A stretch of 64,000 nt of DNA from Durusdinium trenchii (taxonomy: Eukaryota > Sar > Dinophyceae > Suessiales > Symbiodiniaceae), in NCBI GenBank assembly GCA_963970005.1, contig CAXAMN010003825.1, positions 62,001 to 126,000 on the forward strand, in the 5' to 3' direction. Of this stretch, positions 1-11,013 are shown piece after piece. The position numbers were made by a program, and so were the translations under genes. The notes under the pieces were generated by a model. The model saw only the letters and a program-made list of their open reading frames with translations. It had not been told where the DNA came from and ran no database searches. Position 1 is the stretch's first letter; each line of letters starts with the position of its first letter.

Positions 1-690
1 AGGACAGGGCATTAGTGACATGCTAACATTCATTGAACGCACTAATTGAGTTTTCGACCTAGTGGAGACTGTACATTTAAGCCAATGATCTCAACTTCAA
101 GCAACTGACCGACAAAATGTCCATGTCTCCAAAAAAACACACACGCTACCAAAAGTTGGCTCTTCAGTTGCTTTTCAGTCGCAAAAAACATGCAAAAAAC
201 ACTTTTTGACTCCACGAAATCAACTGCTACCGCTCTCAGATGGTGGTGATCGAGATGGAGGTGCAAAGCGGTGTGGGAACTCAGACCTTTCATTGGCAGA
301 CCTGCGGTGTGGTGATTGGAATGACAAACCAATCAAGGCCAGTTGACATGTTGAACAGACATACCAGATAGGCCAGCCTGAGAAATCGAGCAACATGTCA
401 AAACTACCAGGTTTATCAGGTCGGTTGGAGTATGCTCAATTTTGAGATGCTGCTAGTAACTAGAGTTGATCTGATGATCTGATGTAGAGTTACAAAGGTC
501 AGTTACCCAGAGATTTTGTCGATGATTTCTGCCATGTGGCGATGAATAAGTACAGACTCCAGAAGAAGGTTACTGCGGTACCCTGTTTATATAACGCCAA
601 ATGAGTTGATTTCCTTGAGATTGAGACCCAAAACACCCAGCAAATTCTCTTGGTTCACTTCCCGAGCAGAATACACGGATGTCAACCTAC
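1..690. other. Non-coding stretch, nothing recognised
   Basis: Only short overlapping reading frames on both strands are present, without splice-like edges or codon bias. A CTGATGATCTGATGTAGAG-like mini-repetition near 470 is the only local structure. Probably intron or intergenic DNA. Confidence 0.4.
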
Positions 691-893
691 CTCTTTGGGT
701 TGGTGGGCGGCTGTTGACATTGATCCAAGCCTCTTGAGAAAGGAGCTTCGAACACGCACCTTCCACCGCTTCTGCCGCCAAAGATCCCACGGCCTCCTTG
801 GCCCACCGAACCCCAAACCCCCAGAGCGCCTTGCGAGCGAAAGCGACGCCAAAGCCCGAAAGCGTTGCACGGTCGGCCGTTGCACAAAGCCCT
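691..893 (-). CDS. Candidate internal exon, unknown protein
   Basis: GC-rich island. On the minus strand one frame reads an alanine-rich peptide (core ATADRATLSGFGVAFARKAL, later AAEAVEGACSKLL). It ends at a strong donor, AGAG followed by GTAGGT (plus-strand boundary about 690/691). The acceptor is less certain; a CCCCAG near 893 fits. Both plus-strand alternatives are more arginine/proline-rich and lack a donor. The family is not recognised. Confidence 0.4.
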
Positions 894-1463
894 GGGGCCC
901 TCGGTCCTCGAGGTTTCCAGTCGCAGATCACGATCCACAACATGCAAAACCCCATGACGTTCAAACCTCAGTGGTCGAACGTCAATCGGCGCGTGGTGGG
1001 AGTTTTGCGTGGTGGGTCATGGTGGGTGGCTTGGAAGGGTTCAGAGGTGTTTTTGTTGGTGCCTGGAGTCCTTGTTTTTAAACTGTTAAGGTACAGTGCA
1101 CATGTTTGAGCTGTGATGATGTTTGTGGAGTTTTGTTGTTCGTGGTGAGACGATTGAACAGTCTTGCTCTTGGAAACCAACTTGTTGCTTTGGGCAACAT
1201 TGGATGCCCACGGCGTTGATGCTTGGGAACTAAAGGCCTGATGACGCCTGCAGACGAAGAAGCCCCTTCCATTCAATTAAGTAGCATCAAGTAACTCAGG
1301 TAGCACAAATCACACATGTTTGTTCCAATTCATTCCTCAGCATTTGCTCCGTCCATGCAAAAAGCGGCTGGCTGGCATCCCTTATGTTGTGAATGCATGG
1401 GAACTCTTTGGTTGACGTAGCATGACCATCCCTCCCTCCCCCTCCCTCCTTCACACCTTTCAG

Positions 1464-1568
1464 GCCGGGTCCTTCTACTTGGGCAGTCGGGGAGCACAGC
1501 AGAGGAGCACAGCGGAGGAGCACGGCGGAGCACGGTCTTTGGAGCAAAAAAAACACTTCCACCAGAGG
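1464..1568 (+). CDS. Candidate internal exon (35 codons, phase 0/0)
   Basis: A long pyrimidine tract (CCTCCCTCCTTCACACCTTTCAG) directly precedes the exon, and GTAACA follows. The frame begins AGSFYLGSRGAQQRSTAEEH and is hydrophilic. Part of it comes from a local GAGCACAGC(A/G)GAG repetition at 1493-1530, so the peptide may be low-complexity. The minus strand is also open here and is the main alternative. Confidence 0.42.
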
Positions 1569-1946
1569 GTAACAGGATGATACCTTTTGTTTGAGCCATA
1601 TAAAATAACAAATGTTCATATAAAATGCATACTGTATTTGTGCTTAGCAGGATTCCATGATCAGTCAAAAGGCCAGCATCAGTCTTCCTCACCAGACGAA
1701 TGTTTGACCTTCACTAGTGTTTGTTCCCTCCACATCCACAGCCCTGGCAACAGTATGGACTGTTCGAGCTGTGATTGTGCCAAAATGCTCAGAATCCTTG
1801 TTGTGTGATTGCAGCGATTGCATAGTGTGCACACAGTTTTTTACACTTGGGTATTGGTTTACACTCTCCGCCACCTGCATGACCAACAGGCTAAGGGTAG
1901 TATTGCGATGATGTGTGACACGGCGTTGCTGCTTTTCCGCGTGCAG

Positions 1947-2030
1947 GCGCCACTCGACGTACCATCGGATTCACCGACGTCGGACTGATCGATTGGGCAG
2001 ACATGCATCCCGCTCTCAATGGATCGCATG
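1947..2030 (+). CDS. Candidate internal exon, unknown protein
   Basis: Acceptor TGCTTTTCCGCGTGCAG; frame reads ATRRTIGFTDVGLIDWADMH and ends at a GTTTGT donor. Phase 2 at entry, with one base left over at exit. That base is completed by the two bases opening the next candidate exon at 2088, so the pair is frame-consistent across a 57-bp intron. No family recognised. Confidence 0.4.
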
Positions 2031-2087
2031 GTTTGTTGTGGTATGTACGTGTTCATGTCAATATGTTGTTGCTTTCCAACTCTACAG

Positions 2088-2148
2088 TCGATCCATCAGA
2101 AAAACCCAACCAGTCCAGGAGCCAACATTCGTCTCTTCTCTTCCTAAG
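2088..2148 (+). CDS. Candidate internal exon following 1947-2030
   Basis: Acceptor TGCTTTCCAACTCTACAG and donor AAG|GTGACC. In the phase inherited from the upstream exon it reads VDPSEKPNQSRSQHSSLLFL. Serine-rich and polar. The implied 57-bp intron is short for a dinoflagellate, which lowers confidence. Confidence 0.33.
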
Positions 2149-3970
2149 GTGACCACCTACCTCAAGGGCCCTGTGCCGGGTGCTGTGCGCGGACGCCTGG
2201 AGATTGTCACTGGATGGTCCCAAATCCACCAGGAAAAGTCCCAGCGGTCTCATTGAAATCTCAGAGGGTTTGGGTGGGTTTAAGATTTGGTTCTTGAACT
2301 GTAACTGCTTGATTGGCTGGACTAGGTTCAACATTGGTATTCATCTCCATCTGGTTCATGATTCCAAGCTACTGATTGGGCCGTGCGTTATACGATCCAG
2401 GCTTGGTTGGTTTTGGTGTGTTTTACGATCACCCTCAGCATAGATTTGAGGTTTGCTCTGCCGATCTCTGCCGTTTTCTTTTTTTTTTCTGGAGACCTGT
2501 GTGTCAGTGGCATGAGCACAAAAGCGCAGGTTCCTTTACCCCTCTCTGAACAAACCCATTGCCCACTCTTTTTGTTGCAATATTAAAGGGACAGACGTTT
2601 TCCAAGGATGCCGCAATGCCCGATGCACTACTTCATCCAATCTTTGCATATCGCACCCACGCACTATATGCATGAATTTGCACTGGTGTTTTACTGTGCA
2701 GTTTGCACATTCCTTGTGGGTTGCGGTCCTGCACAGGCCTGTGTTGTTCAGCAGCTCTATTATGTGTGCAAACTCTTCCACATCCACTCGAGGTCTACTA
2801 TATGGTTTTATGTGTGCTTGTGTGTATCATCATTATATGATATTGACTATGTGTGTCGCTGTATTTTTGCACTGGAGACACCGCATCAAGATAGATCAAG
2901 CTATTAAGCAGCGCGGCCTTGTTGGAGAGGGGTGCCTAGCATGACCATTCATATAGACATAAAGAGGTAGATGAACATTCATGTGTCTTTCAAAAACTGT
3001 GTGCGCATGAACAAAGGCAATCAAGGCAACAAAACTCAATAGAGTAGGTGCTATAAATCGGCCATTGGAGAGAATGTGCCGCATGCCAGGGTGACCACAA
3101 CATTGATGCCCTTGGTCACGTGCGGAGCCAAGGAATTCCAAGGTACATGTAAAACCATCAGCTGCAGAATCATCAAAGCATCGAGCCGAGCTGGGTTGTT
3201 TGTTTTATTGTTTTTTGGTGATAGGCTGGTTTTGGCTTCTTGGATGCACTACAGATCATTTTGAGGTCAGGGCATCCAATAAGTGTACTTTGTTGGAGGT
3301 CATCAACAGCCAGGGTTACAAGAAGAATGACCATGTTGGATCGGGTTTGAAGTATGTGCTACCAGTCTTCTGTTTTCATCACTTATAAACTATCTCGCCA
3401 AGCCAGAGATGAGCTTGCATGAGCTTGCATGATGTGTTCTTGTGAGTCTCAGGGTGGTCATGACCGTCATGACTCAATCCAAGCAGTTCAAATGTTTACA
3501 AGCAATTTAGGGGACTTCTTATCGCGGCTCCGTCCTCCAAAGTTGGTTGAGGCCATGTGTCTGCCAAAAAAAGCGGTTGTTCCGAGGTGTGGTTTTCGGG
3601 TACCTTGTTTCCCACCAGTGGTTTGACCAGTGGAGAATGAATGAGTCAAAGCCAGGTATAGCCAGTGCCAGGTTATTCAATCTCTATTCGTAAACGCGAG
3701 AACGTTCAAGGTGACACGATCGGGGACAACAGCAAGCTCAGACCTCACATGGTCACTTCTGTCTTGAGATAGACTTCATACAGTATCTACTGTATTCTTC
3801 CGTGACACCAAAATATTGTTACAAGTTGATAGAAGTTAGTTGGAAGCTGTGCTTCCAGGAGGCTTGAACATATCTATACTTTGGTTCCATGTGATTGTTG
3901 TTCACTAACAAAATAGTTCAGACTAATTAAATATCAAATATAGTATTTGCCACACCAACTGAACCACATC
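2149..3970. other. Largely non-coding; one weak minus-strand open block
   Basis: AT-richer DNA. A minus-strand frame at 2608-2787 has a Cys/His-rich segment (CRTATHKECANCTVKHQC), which could be a zinc-binding exon or chance. A direct GAGCTTGCAT duplication lies at 3412-3431. Nothing else recognised. Confidence 0.35.
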
Positions 3971-4049
3971 ACAGACAGATGTTGCAAGGGTCTTTGGAAA
4001 TCTATAGGTTTTTTAATGATATCCATAGTGCTGCTTCCTCCTCCCACAC

Positions 4050-4236
4050 CTCATTTGCCCCCCGCGCAGCGCGGAGTCCGTCTTCGCACCGAGGTGCACT
4101 TCCATCGGCGGTGCCTGCGGCATGTTCCCCTCCCCAGAGGCCCGACGCGACGAGGGGTGCGGAAAGCCCAGGAGAACGGTCAAAGCGGCGGTCCGTTGTG
4201 CGGAGACGGTCAGCGGTGGCGTCACGTGTGGAGGTC
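4050..4236 (-). CDS. Candidate internal exon in GC-rich island
   Basis: On the minus strand an acceptor CCTTGAAAG is followed by a frame with GC-rich third positions (PPHVTPPLTVSAQRTAALTV...) that ends at AATGAG|GTGTGG. Plus-strand frames are also open and arginine-rich, so the strand is uncertain. Function unknown. Confidence 0.33.
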
Positions 4237-4787
4237 CTTTCAAGGGTCGTAGACGGTCAGCATAAAGGACTGGTCTTTACTGACCCAATGGTAAAGCTCT
4301 CAAAAAGGTGTTTGGGCTATAGGGGTGGTCAAAACATATTCAGGTGTTTCCACACACAAGTGTCAGATCGAGATGCAAGTCAGCCGCTATAGGTCTATAG
4401 GTCCGTGAAATCAAATCATTTGGGCGACGGGCGACTCGGATGCCAAGTTGCTGAGGTTAAACCTGCTGGGTCCGGACGTGCTGGGCTACATCCGCCGGAG
4501 GGCCTAATGTCTGAAAGCTCAACCCCATGAGCGTCGGCCATGGAAGAGCCAACCATGCTGAAATGTTTGATGTATTGATTGGTGAGGAGTCATGAGTTGA
4601 AGTATCCTGTATGGTGTTCAGATGTGTTCAGCGTCAACATAACACAAATTTCTAGCAGGATCTTCATCCAACCCACAGAAACTTACCACAGGTAGATCGG
4701 TTGCTTTGGCTTCAACCTAGCCTCAATTGGTCTTTCAGACCTGAGTGTGCCCAGATCGTTGTTCACCTTCATGTTTCATGTGTGCAG

Positions 4788-4919
4788 GTCTCGGCTCACC
4801 CAGATCGGGCCACCCTAGGGCGACCCTGTTACGACTGATTCAGCTCTCGGCCTGGACTCGACGCAAGATCCAGCTTGACTGGAGCACCGACGCTGAGTCG
4901 ATGACGGGAGTGGATGGAG
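4788..4919 (+). CDS. Candidate exon, unknown protein
   Basis: Acceptor TTCATGTTTCATGTGTGCAG; in phase 2 the frame reads LGSPRSGHPRATLLRLIQLS and continues LDWSTDAESMTGVD. The right boundary is not clear. Competing frames stop early. Confidence 0.3.
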
Positions 4920-5203
4920 TAGCATGTTGGGTTCCCGAACAGATACCGTAGGGTTCCAGATCATTCCATGGTTCCATGAGTTTACCCGTTGACTCGTTGC
5001 TTGATGACCCAACATGAGGTAACTGCGTTCAGAGCGTCCATGAAATCCTAGCTCGCAGTATCTCGCAGTCATGAACTCCTTCAAACATCCCAAGTGGACA
5101 TCAATGGACCATCTTGGACTCTCATGGACTGAAAAAATCTTCAAACTCCAAGGTGTGATGCAGAATTCCTTCATCGAACCCATCTACTACGGCGTGTTGG
5201 GAG

Positions 5204-5332
5204 CCCGGTTGGCACGGCCGAGTCTCCGTGATCGGATTTCAAGCCGATGCCCGGGGCCTGCCGGGGACGACCATGCTGGCCGAAGAAGACCGAAGAAGGA
5301 TGCAGCACCTGCACCAGGCTTTGCTCAAAAAG
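5204..5332 (+). CDS. Candidate exon, unknown protein
   Basis: GC-rich third positions. Frame reads VSVIGFQADARGLPGTTMLA then EEDRRRMQHLHQALLKK and ends at AAAAAG|GTGCAT. A second frame through the same island is open too, from about 5071, but is less biased at third positions. Acceptor GTTGGGAG is weak. No family recognised. Confidence 0.42.
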
Positions 5333-6061
5333 GTGCATGGTATATTTGGTTTGGCTGGAATTGCCCTATCATGCCCTATCTATATAGTTGCTTCATGTGT
5401 GCTAGCAAAAATTCTGGAAATTCGGATTTGTGCAGAGGAGAGGACTGGCTGTCATTATTTAGTCAGAAAGACATAATGCAGTCATTTCTTGCATGCAAAC
5501 TAGGAAGCATGAATTGAAACCCATATGTGTGGTGTTACTTAGGCAACCAAACAAGTGAAGACTCAAGCAAGTAATGACAGATCTCTTTTCCGAAGAGTGT
5601 CGTAGTCTCCTTTGTCTAATATGGAGAAAGACACCAAATGATTGTATGACTGTTCAAACCCTGCCCGACTACAACCCCGCTCCTGTTTGAATGACTGCTT
5701 TCAGCAGCGCTTTGTTTCGAAGTCTTGGAGAGAAAGCGTTTACAGTAGACTGAGCAACCAACCATGTGTAAGGTGTCTTTAACTGGTTGTCCAAAAGGTG
5801 AAATCCTCCCACTTTGGGGGCTCAGGCCAACCAAACTAGCTTGACATCGTGTGATTTCTTGATTTTCTTGCAAGACCAAAAGCCCAGTCAATCGGCACGG
5901 GATGAGGCCAAATGCCTTGGTGACCTTCGAGCTGAGAGGGGTCCGGGGGCCTCAGCGGCCTGTGACCACCAAACCAAAGAAGTTTGGATCTGAGCCCATG
6001 GTCAACCAGCTGTCGTATGCCTTTCTTAAACAAACATTAGATGACTTCTTCCATTTCCAAT

Positions 6062-6157
6062 CTACTGGATGACTGGAGGATGGCGAATGCGGCACATGTC
6101 CAACTGTCCATCGTCATTGATGTCCGCCAGGAAACCTCTGCTGATGTGAATGATGTC
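6062..6157 (-). CDS. Candidate C-terminal exon with DxNxDGxxD calcium-loop-like motif
   Basis: Minus-strand frame after ACCACCAG reads DIIHISRGFLADINDDGQLD and then MCRIRHPP to a TAG stop at 6062-6064. DINDDGQLD matches the Asp-rich loop of VCBS/FG-GAP or EF-hand-like repeats (D-x-N-x-D-G-x-x-D). One motif is not enough to assign the family. Third positions favour this frame. Confidence 0.38.
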   Translation of the reverse strand, partial: DIIHISRGFLADINDDGQLDMCRIRHPPVIQ

Positions 6158-6186
6158 CTGGTGGTTCGCCGTCCCCCAGGCTATAC

Positions 6187-6287
6187 CTTGCCCGGGAGCC
6201 CTGCACCATCCTCGGGCCATCCGGGCCGTCCTCGGACCGATCGACACGCACTCGGCCCAAAGGATCCATGAATTTGACGAAAACGCC
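6187..6287 (-). CDS. Candidate exon upstream of 6062-6157
   Basis: Minus strand: acceptor TTTTGCTTTTGTCTCTTCCAAG, frame GVFVKFMDPLGRVRVDRSED, donor CAAG|GTATAG. Signals are good on both sides. It lies only 29 bp from the next minus-strand candidate, so both cannot be joined by an ordinary intron; one edge is probably misplaced. A plus-strand frame (AIPCPGALHHPRAIRAVLGP, acceptor CGTCCCCCAG) is the alternative. Confidence 0.4.
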
Positions 6288-6775
6288 CTTGGAAGAGACA
6301 AAAGCAAAAGCGAGCCCTAGCTATGTCTTCATTCGCCCTGCTCAGGAATTTGTAGGGTGGTTGCGTATCTGTTTGAGTCCATACTCTCACTAGGGTCAGT
6401 GGAACCCCGCAGGGTGAACTGTCCGATACGTCCTGACTTGGCTGTGACATGCTGTGACTGGGTTTCGAGCCCAACGTATTCGTGGATGTTTAGACAGAGC
6501 AAGGGCGCATGTTGAATTCCAAGTATGATCGATTGGTTAAGGGGATCGGCCAAAAGTGAGATGGGCATTGAACACTGGTTGTTGCTGTGATTTACCAAAC
6601 AGTTCAATGTCAAACAGGTTGATCCACTCAATCAAGACTGGCAGTGCCTGTGTGGTGTGCATTGATCCGAGGACAGATGGCACCTTGAGAGCTCTAAGAT
6701 CGGTGAGCTTCGGGGAGAATGGCCAGGGGCTTTGGAGAGCAGTGCCATGTTTTTTTCTTTTTGTGTGTGTGCTTT
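6288..6775. other. Non-coding stretch
   Basis: Short frames only, no convincing splice-flanked exon. It leads into the TTTTTTTCTTTTTGTGTGTGTG tract that precedes the composite repeat at 6776. Confidence 0.35.
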
Positions 6776-7100
6776 TTCCCGAAAGCATTGCGAAGGGTTC
6801 TTCCGGAAAATCCTTTGAACTTACACTTCGACACTTACACTTACACACACACACACACTGTAAGAGCGAAAGCATCCAAGTGCGAAGTATGCCAGTGTCA
6901 AAGTATGCAAGTGTAAGTATGCAAGCATGATATGCAAGGGTGAGTATGCAAGCACGCAATGAGTATACAAGCATGCAATGAGTAGGCAAGTGTGAGTATG
7001 GAAAACTAGCACGGGAGATGTCCTAATGAAAAAACATTTCCCCACTTTATAAATTCTCTCTTAAAGGCGGAGTGCGGGACGAACAGCGTCAACCGAAAGT
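6776..7100 (+). repeat. Head of composite dispersed repeat, copy A
   Basis: From TTCCCGAAAGCATTGCGAAG onward this matches 36045-36365 almost base for base, apart from length changes in a CA/CACTTA microsatellite (about 6821-6860) and in a GTATGCAAG-type repetition (6886-7000). The last part (GGCGGAGTGCGGGACGAACA onward) runs straight into the 73-bp array in both copies. No coding frame spans it. Confidence 0.88.
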
Positions 7101-7663
7101 GCAACCCTCTGCGGAGATCGTGCGTGTCGAGTGCGCGAAATGCAGGCGAGAGTGCGATTTGTCCGGTGCGCGCGCAACCCTCTGCGGAGATCGGGCGTGT
7201 CGAATGCGCGAAATGCAGGCGAGAGTGCGATTTGTCCGGTGTGCGCGCAACCCTCTGCGGAGATCGTGCGTGTCGAGTGCGCGAAATGCAGGCGAGAGTG
7301 CGATTCGCCGGCTGCGCGCGCAACCCTCTGCGGAGATCGTGCGTGTCGAGTGCGCGAAATGCAGGCGAGAGTGCGATTTGCCGGGTGTGCGCGCGACCCT
7401 CTGCGGAGATCGGGCGTGTCGAGTGCGCGAAATGCAGGCGAGAGTGCGACTTGCCGGCTGCCCGCGCAACCCTCTGCGGAGATCGTGCGTGTCGAGTGCG
7501 CGAAGTGCAGGCGAGAGTGCGATTCGCCGGGTGTCCGCGCAACCCTCTGCGGAGATCGTGCGTGTCGAGTGCGCGAAATACAGGCGAGAGTGCGATTTGG
7601 CGGATGCCTGCGCAACCCTCTGCGGAGATCGTGCGCGTCGAGTGCGCGAAATGCAGGCGAGAG
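7101..7663 (+). repeat. 73-bp tandem array, about 7.7 copies
   Basis: Units begin GCAACCCTCTGCGGAGATCG at 7101, 7174, 7247, 7320, 7393, 7466, 7539 and 7612; every interval is exactly 73 bp. Variation clusters in the last ~12 bases of each unit. 73 is not a multiple of 3 and the unit lacks stop codons on both strands, so all six frames stay open. The long open frames here should not be called genes. Confidence 0.95.
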
Positions 7664-7937
7664 GTGTGGAGTATCTGGGGAGCTGGGAGATGAGCACTGG
7701 TGACTTTGTAGTACAACTGTAGTACGCGGAGTAGCTGGGGAGCTGGAAGCTCAGAACTGGTGACTTTGTAGTACAACTTTAGTACGCGGAGGAATCTGTG
7801 GAGCTGGAAGCTGAGAGTATAGCTGTGGAGCTGGAAGATGAGAAGTGGCGACTTAGCAATACAACTTTAGTACGCAGAGTAGCTGGGGAGGGGGGAAGAT
7901 GAGAACTGATGAGTGGGTAGTAGGTGAGAACTCGCGA
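7664..7937 (+). repeat. 60-bp degenerate tandem array running into a gap
   Basis: GTACGCGGAGTAGCTGGGG and TGGTGACTTTGTAGTACAAC recur at 60-bp spacing (7698, 7758), then at 88 bp after a partial internal duplication. The assembly gap starts inside the array. Confidence 0.85.
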
Positions 7938-8192
7938 NNNNNNNNNNNNNNNNNNNNNNNNNNNNNNNNNNNNNNNNNNNNNNNNNNNNNNNNNNNNNNN
8001 NNNNNNNNNNNNNNNNNNNNNNNNNNNNNNNNNNNNNNNNNNNNNNNNNNNNNNNNNNNNNNNNNNNNNNNNNNNNNNNNNNNNNNNNNNNNNNNNNNNN
8101 NNNNNNNNNNNNNNNNNNNNNNNNNNNNNNNNNNNNNNNNNNNNNNNNNNNNNNNNNNNNNNNNNNNNNNNNNNNNNNNNNNNNNNNNNNNN
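7938..8192. other. Assembly gap (255 N)
   Basis: Run of N. Open frames spanning it are artefacts. Confidence 0.99.
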
Positions 8193-8400
8193 GCTCACGA
8201 CGATGAGCTGGGCTGTCACCGCTTGGCCGCCGGTGGGGGCTTTGGGAGGCCGCATCGCACACAAACACCCACACACTCCCTCAACTTCCACGAACACACA
8301 CATACGCAGACTCGTTTCCACACGGACATAGACACACGCACAGAAACCCACACACTACCTCAACTCACTCGACTTAACACTTCTCACTACACACTTACCG
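8193..8400. repeat. Right flank of gap: short hairpin motif plus CA-rich tract
   Basis: Starts with GCTCACGACGATGAGCTGG, the same 19 bases found at 36993-37011 beside the second composite repeat. 8253-8400 is imperfect CA-rich low-complexity sequence. No gene. Confidence 0.6.
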
Positions 8401-8694
8401 GATAACTCGCACTCTGATTTCCTACGTGATGAAAAATGCTTTCGGGCCACTCGTCGTCTAGTTTTTGTTGTTTTTAAATCACGTCCCACGGCGTAGCATG
8501 AGAGGTGGCCCGGTAAAATTTCACAAAGACACTGACCGAAGCAAGTGTCCGTACGACAGTTCAGTAGTGCGCATATATGCCTGAGCACGAAGCTTTGTTT
8601 ACCTAGCTTAAGCTACTTGTATATACCTATAGCCTATACCTATAGCGCGATATGATTTGTTTTCCTTTTGATCCTTGTGTTGAGAGTTGCTCAG

Positions 8695-8783
8695 ACTCGG
8701 TTTCCCGAGCTGACACGGTCGGACTGGACCGCCCAGGTCCAGACTTTCTGCGGAAGTGGAGCTCAGACTTCGCCAACCCAGAG
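8695..8783 (+). CDS. Candidate internal exon, unknown protein
   Basis: Acceptor GAGAGTTGCTCAG and donor CCCAGAG|GTGAGC. The preferred frame reads SVSRADTVGLDRPGPDFLRK then WSSDFANPE, with G/C-rich third positions. No homologue recognised. Confidence 0.48.
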
Positions 8784-8977
8784 GTGAGCCAGAGCTCATT
8801 GAATCAAAGGAAGGCTTCTTCAGGTCAGAAAGTAGGTGAGAGTCAATATATACTACCTAGATCTACCTAGGCTTTCGACGCAGTATTTCAATGTGTAGGT
8901 GTTCAAAGGTCCGAATAGTTGTGGCATGAGACCTCTTTGAACATTGACCTCTTGAACTTCCTTTCAAACCCTTCGGA

Positions 8978-9010
8978 GCAGCCGCAGCCGCCGCAGCCGC
9001 AGCCACAGCC
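8978..9010. repeat. GCAGCC/GCCGCA short tandem tract
   Basis: Imperfect GCAGCC repetition of about 33 bp. Confidence 0.8.
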
Positions 9011-9539
9011 CAGTTTTTGCGTAAACGCGTTTGAAACCACGCTCTTGTTTCCATCTACACAATCCTGTGCTGATCCCACCTGCTTTGGATGATTTTGAGG
9101 ACTACTTTGCCGTGCTCACACAGCCTGTTCCCGTCAACGACTCATGGGGTGGAGGGACGACAGCCGGTTGAGGTGTGATGCCATGTGATGCCGCTTCAGG
9201 GGCCCAACACCCTGGAAACCACGATGAGTTGACACCATGTGGTCGGACGATGGTCTGGGTGTTAGGAGGTTTGGGTGCCACCGGCGCCACCGTGCCACCG
9301 TGCCATCCCTGTCAGGACTTTTTAGGCTCAAAACTCAATTGATGGTGCACGTAGGGACTGGCTAAAAATAGTTTTGGGAATTTGAGCCTGGAGCTTTGAT
9401 GGAGGCAAAAGTTGCCATGTAGCCATCAAGCTCCACCCAGGGGCCACACTGCACCCAGGGGCCACACCGAACTCCACCTCGAATTGGATCATGAACTCCA
9501 GGACGTACCATGTTGTTCTTGGTCAGGTGAAACACCACT

Positions 9540-9560
9540 ATATTATATATATATATATAC
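9540..9560. repeat. AT microsatellite
   Basis: Alternating TA tract. Confidence 0.85.
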
Positions 9561-9870
9561 ATAGGACATCATAGGATAAAACAACGCTCCCTTCGTGATT
9601 TAAATGGGCCAGCTGGCAGATGAAAGGCCTGTGCCTTGGTATCCTTTTCACCCTCACTTAAGACTTAAATATGGAATCAATCTCAGATTTACCTACCTTA
9701 CTGTGCCGTACTGAAGCATCAAACAGTGATATTTATATATACAGTATATATCCTGATCCTGGTGTGATTGTTGTTGCTGTTTGTTTTTGCCAGCTTTGGA
9801 TGATAGATTAGACGTATCCAGAATAAAAAGTTGAGATGATTCATACTCGATCAGGCCTCACCCCCCTCGC

Positions 9871-10080
9871 TTGACCATCTCAGCCGTCCTGCATGCCCTT
9901 CGTCTGTGCCACGCGCGCCACGTGGTGCGACCACGCTCACGGCGCCTCGAGGCGCTCACGACGATCCGCTTCCAGCTGGGCGTGGCATCGCCGTCGCTGG
10001 CCGAGAAGGCGGGGAAACCCGCCGGGACGCGTGGCTGGGCGAAGCGTGGCACAGCTGGGCTCGGGGCCCCATCTAATCCT
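9871..10080 (+). CDS. Candidate exon in GC-rich island
   Basis: Open on both strands. The plus frame TISAVLHALRLCHARHVVRP then RSRRLEALTTIRFQLGVASP looks amphipathic and has G/C-rich third positions. The minus frame is arginine-rich. Edges not resolved. Confidence 0.35.
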
Positions 10081-10700
10081 ACAACTAGGAAAGGGGCCCC
10101 CTAAAGCAGATGTTTAAACAACCTCGTTTTAATCAGATGTGTTTTGGACACCGCATGACCACTGATTGACACTGTTTTATTTGTTTGGGGATGATTGCAG
10201 TGATTTGATCATGTGCACTCTCACAGTGAGAAGATGGTCAACGGAAAGAAAACTTGGCAAGTTTAGTTGTGTAAACACCTGCACCTGCACCTGCCTTGGA
10301 TACCTTCGAAATAAACCTTTAACATCCTTGAAAGGAGAGCCAAGGATTGTTCACCCACCCTGTGCATTGATGCTTCGCAGTTCTTGTTCAGCTGTCATGG
10401 CTTCTGTTTGCTGCTAGGGCCATGATGGCAACATCAGATGGTTCACTGATCGCACTTCTTGTGTGCTGCTAGACATCTATTATCATCATTTGTCCCCCTG
10501 TCATAGTCTAGCGTGTTAGTTTCTCCGTTCAGAATGAATGGGTGGAAGAAGATTACCCTTGACCTTACAAAACAAATTGTTTCTCTGCTTAACTCCATAT
10601 TACTCCATATATATATATACATTACATTGCCTTAAAGGCGTCTCTTTTTCCCCAAAAAGCAAGACATCCCGACATCCCCGCTCCCCGATCTCGCTCGCTC
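10081..10700. other. Non-coding stretch
   Basis: No splice-flanked open block stands out. Short TA repeat near 10609-10620. Confidence 0.35.
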
Positions 10701-10709
10701 CTCGCTTCG

Positions 10710-10907
10710 ATGGCTCCCGCTCCGTCGAGCAGCAGCGATCGAGGTGATGAATTGGTACTTCAAAACCTACCGTGCTCGGGGGCCTAAGGCGGTGGAGTCT
10801 CCGCCGGTGGAGTCCATCGTCGATGGACCCCCCCCGGCGGGCGTCACCCAGGCAGATGGTCTGGCAGCGTCCAATGGTGGCAGTCGGGATCTTTGGAAGG
10901 TTCCGAG
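10710..10907 (+). CDS. Candidate 5' end of a gene (start codon and following exon)
   Basis: ATG at 10710 opens MAPAPSSSSDRG. Donor-like GAG|GTGATG follows at 10743. A second open block from about 10790 reads AVESPPVESIVDGPPPAGVT then QADGLAASNGGSRDLWKV and ends at GAG|GTACCC. The two parts do not join in phase at the obvious sites, so either could be wrong. Unknown family. Confidence 0.35.
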
Positions 10908-10985
10908 GTACCCAGAAGTTCAGTGGATTTGCGAAAGCCTTTTTGTTGGGGAATTGATGAATTTAGTAAGCAAGAACGGGTGGTG

Positions 10986-11013
10986 AAAGGTTAATTAACA
11001 TTAATTAACCTTT
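10986..11013. repeat. Perfect inverted repeat, 13-bp arms
   Basis: Arms AAAGGTTAATTAA and its complement are separated by CA. Contains two TTAATTAA sites 10 bp apart. Confidence 0.9.

Larger units (their letters stand above)
8784..9860. other. Mostly non-coding
   Basis: Holds a GCCGCA/GCAGCC trinucleotide-like tract (8978-9010), which a minus-strand frame would read as polyalanine, and an AT repeat at 9540-9560. No supported exon. Confidence 0.4.

Noticed and set aside
2608-2787. Zinc-finger gene on the minus strand
   Set aside because: Cys spacing does not fit a defined zinc-finger class and no splice signals flank it.
7101-7663. CRISPR array
   Set aside because: There are no unique spacers between short repeats; whole 73-bp units repeat, and the context is eukaryotic.
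7006-7776. Long overlapping open frames (up to 256 codons) on both strands
   Set aside because: They are produced by the stop-free 73-bp tandem array and are open in all six frames; no evidence of a gene.
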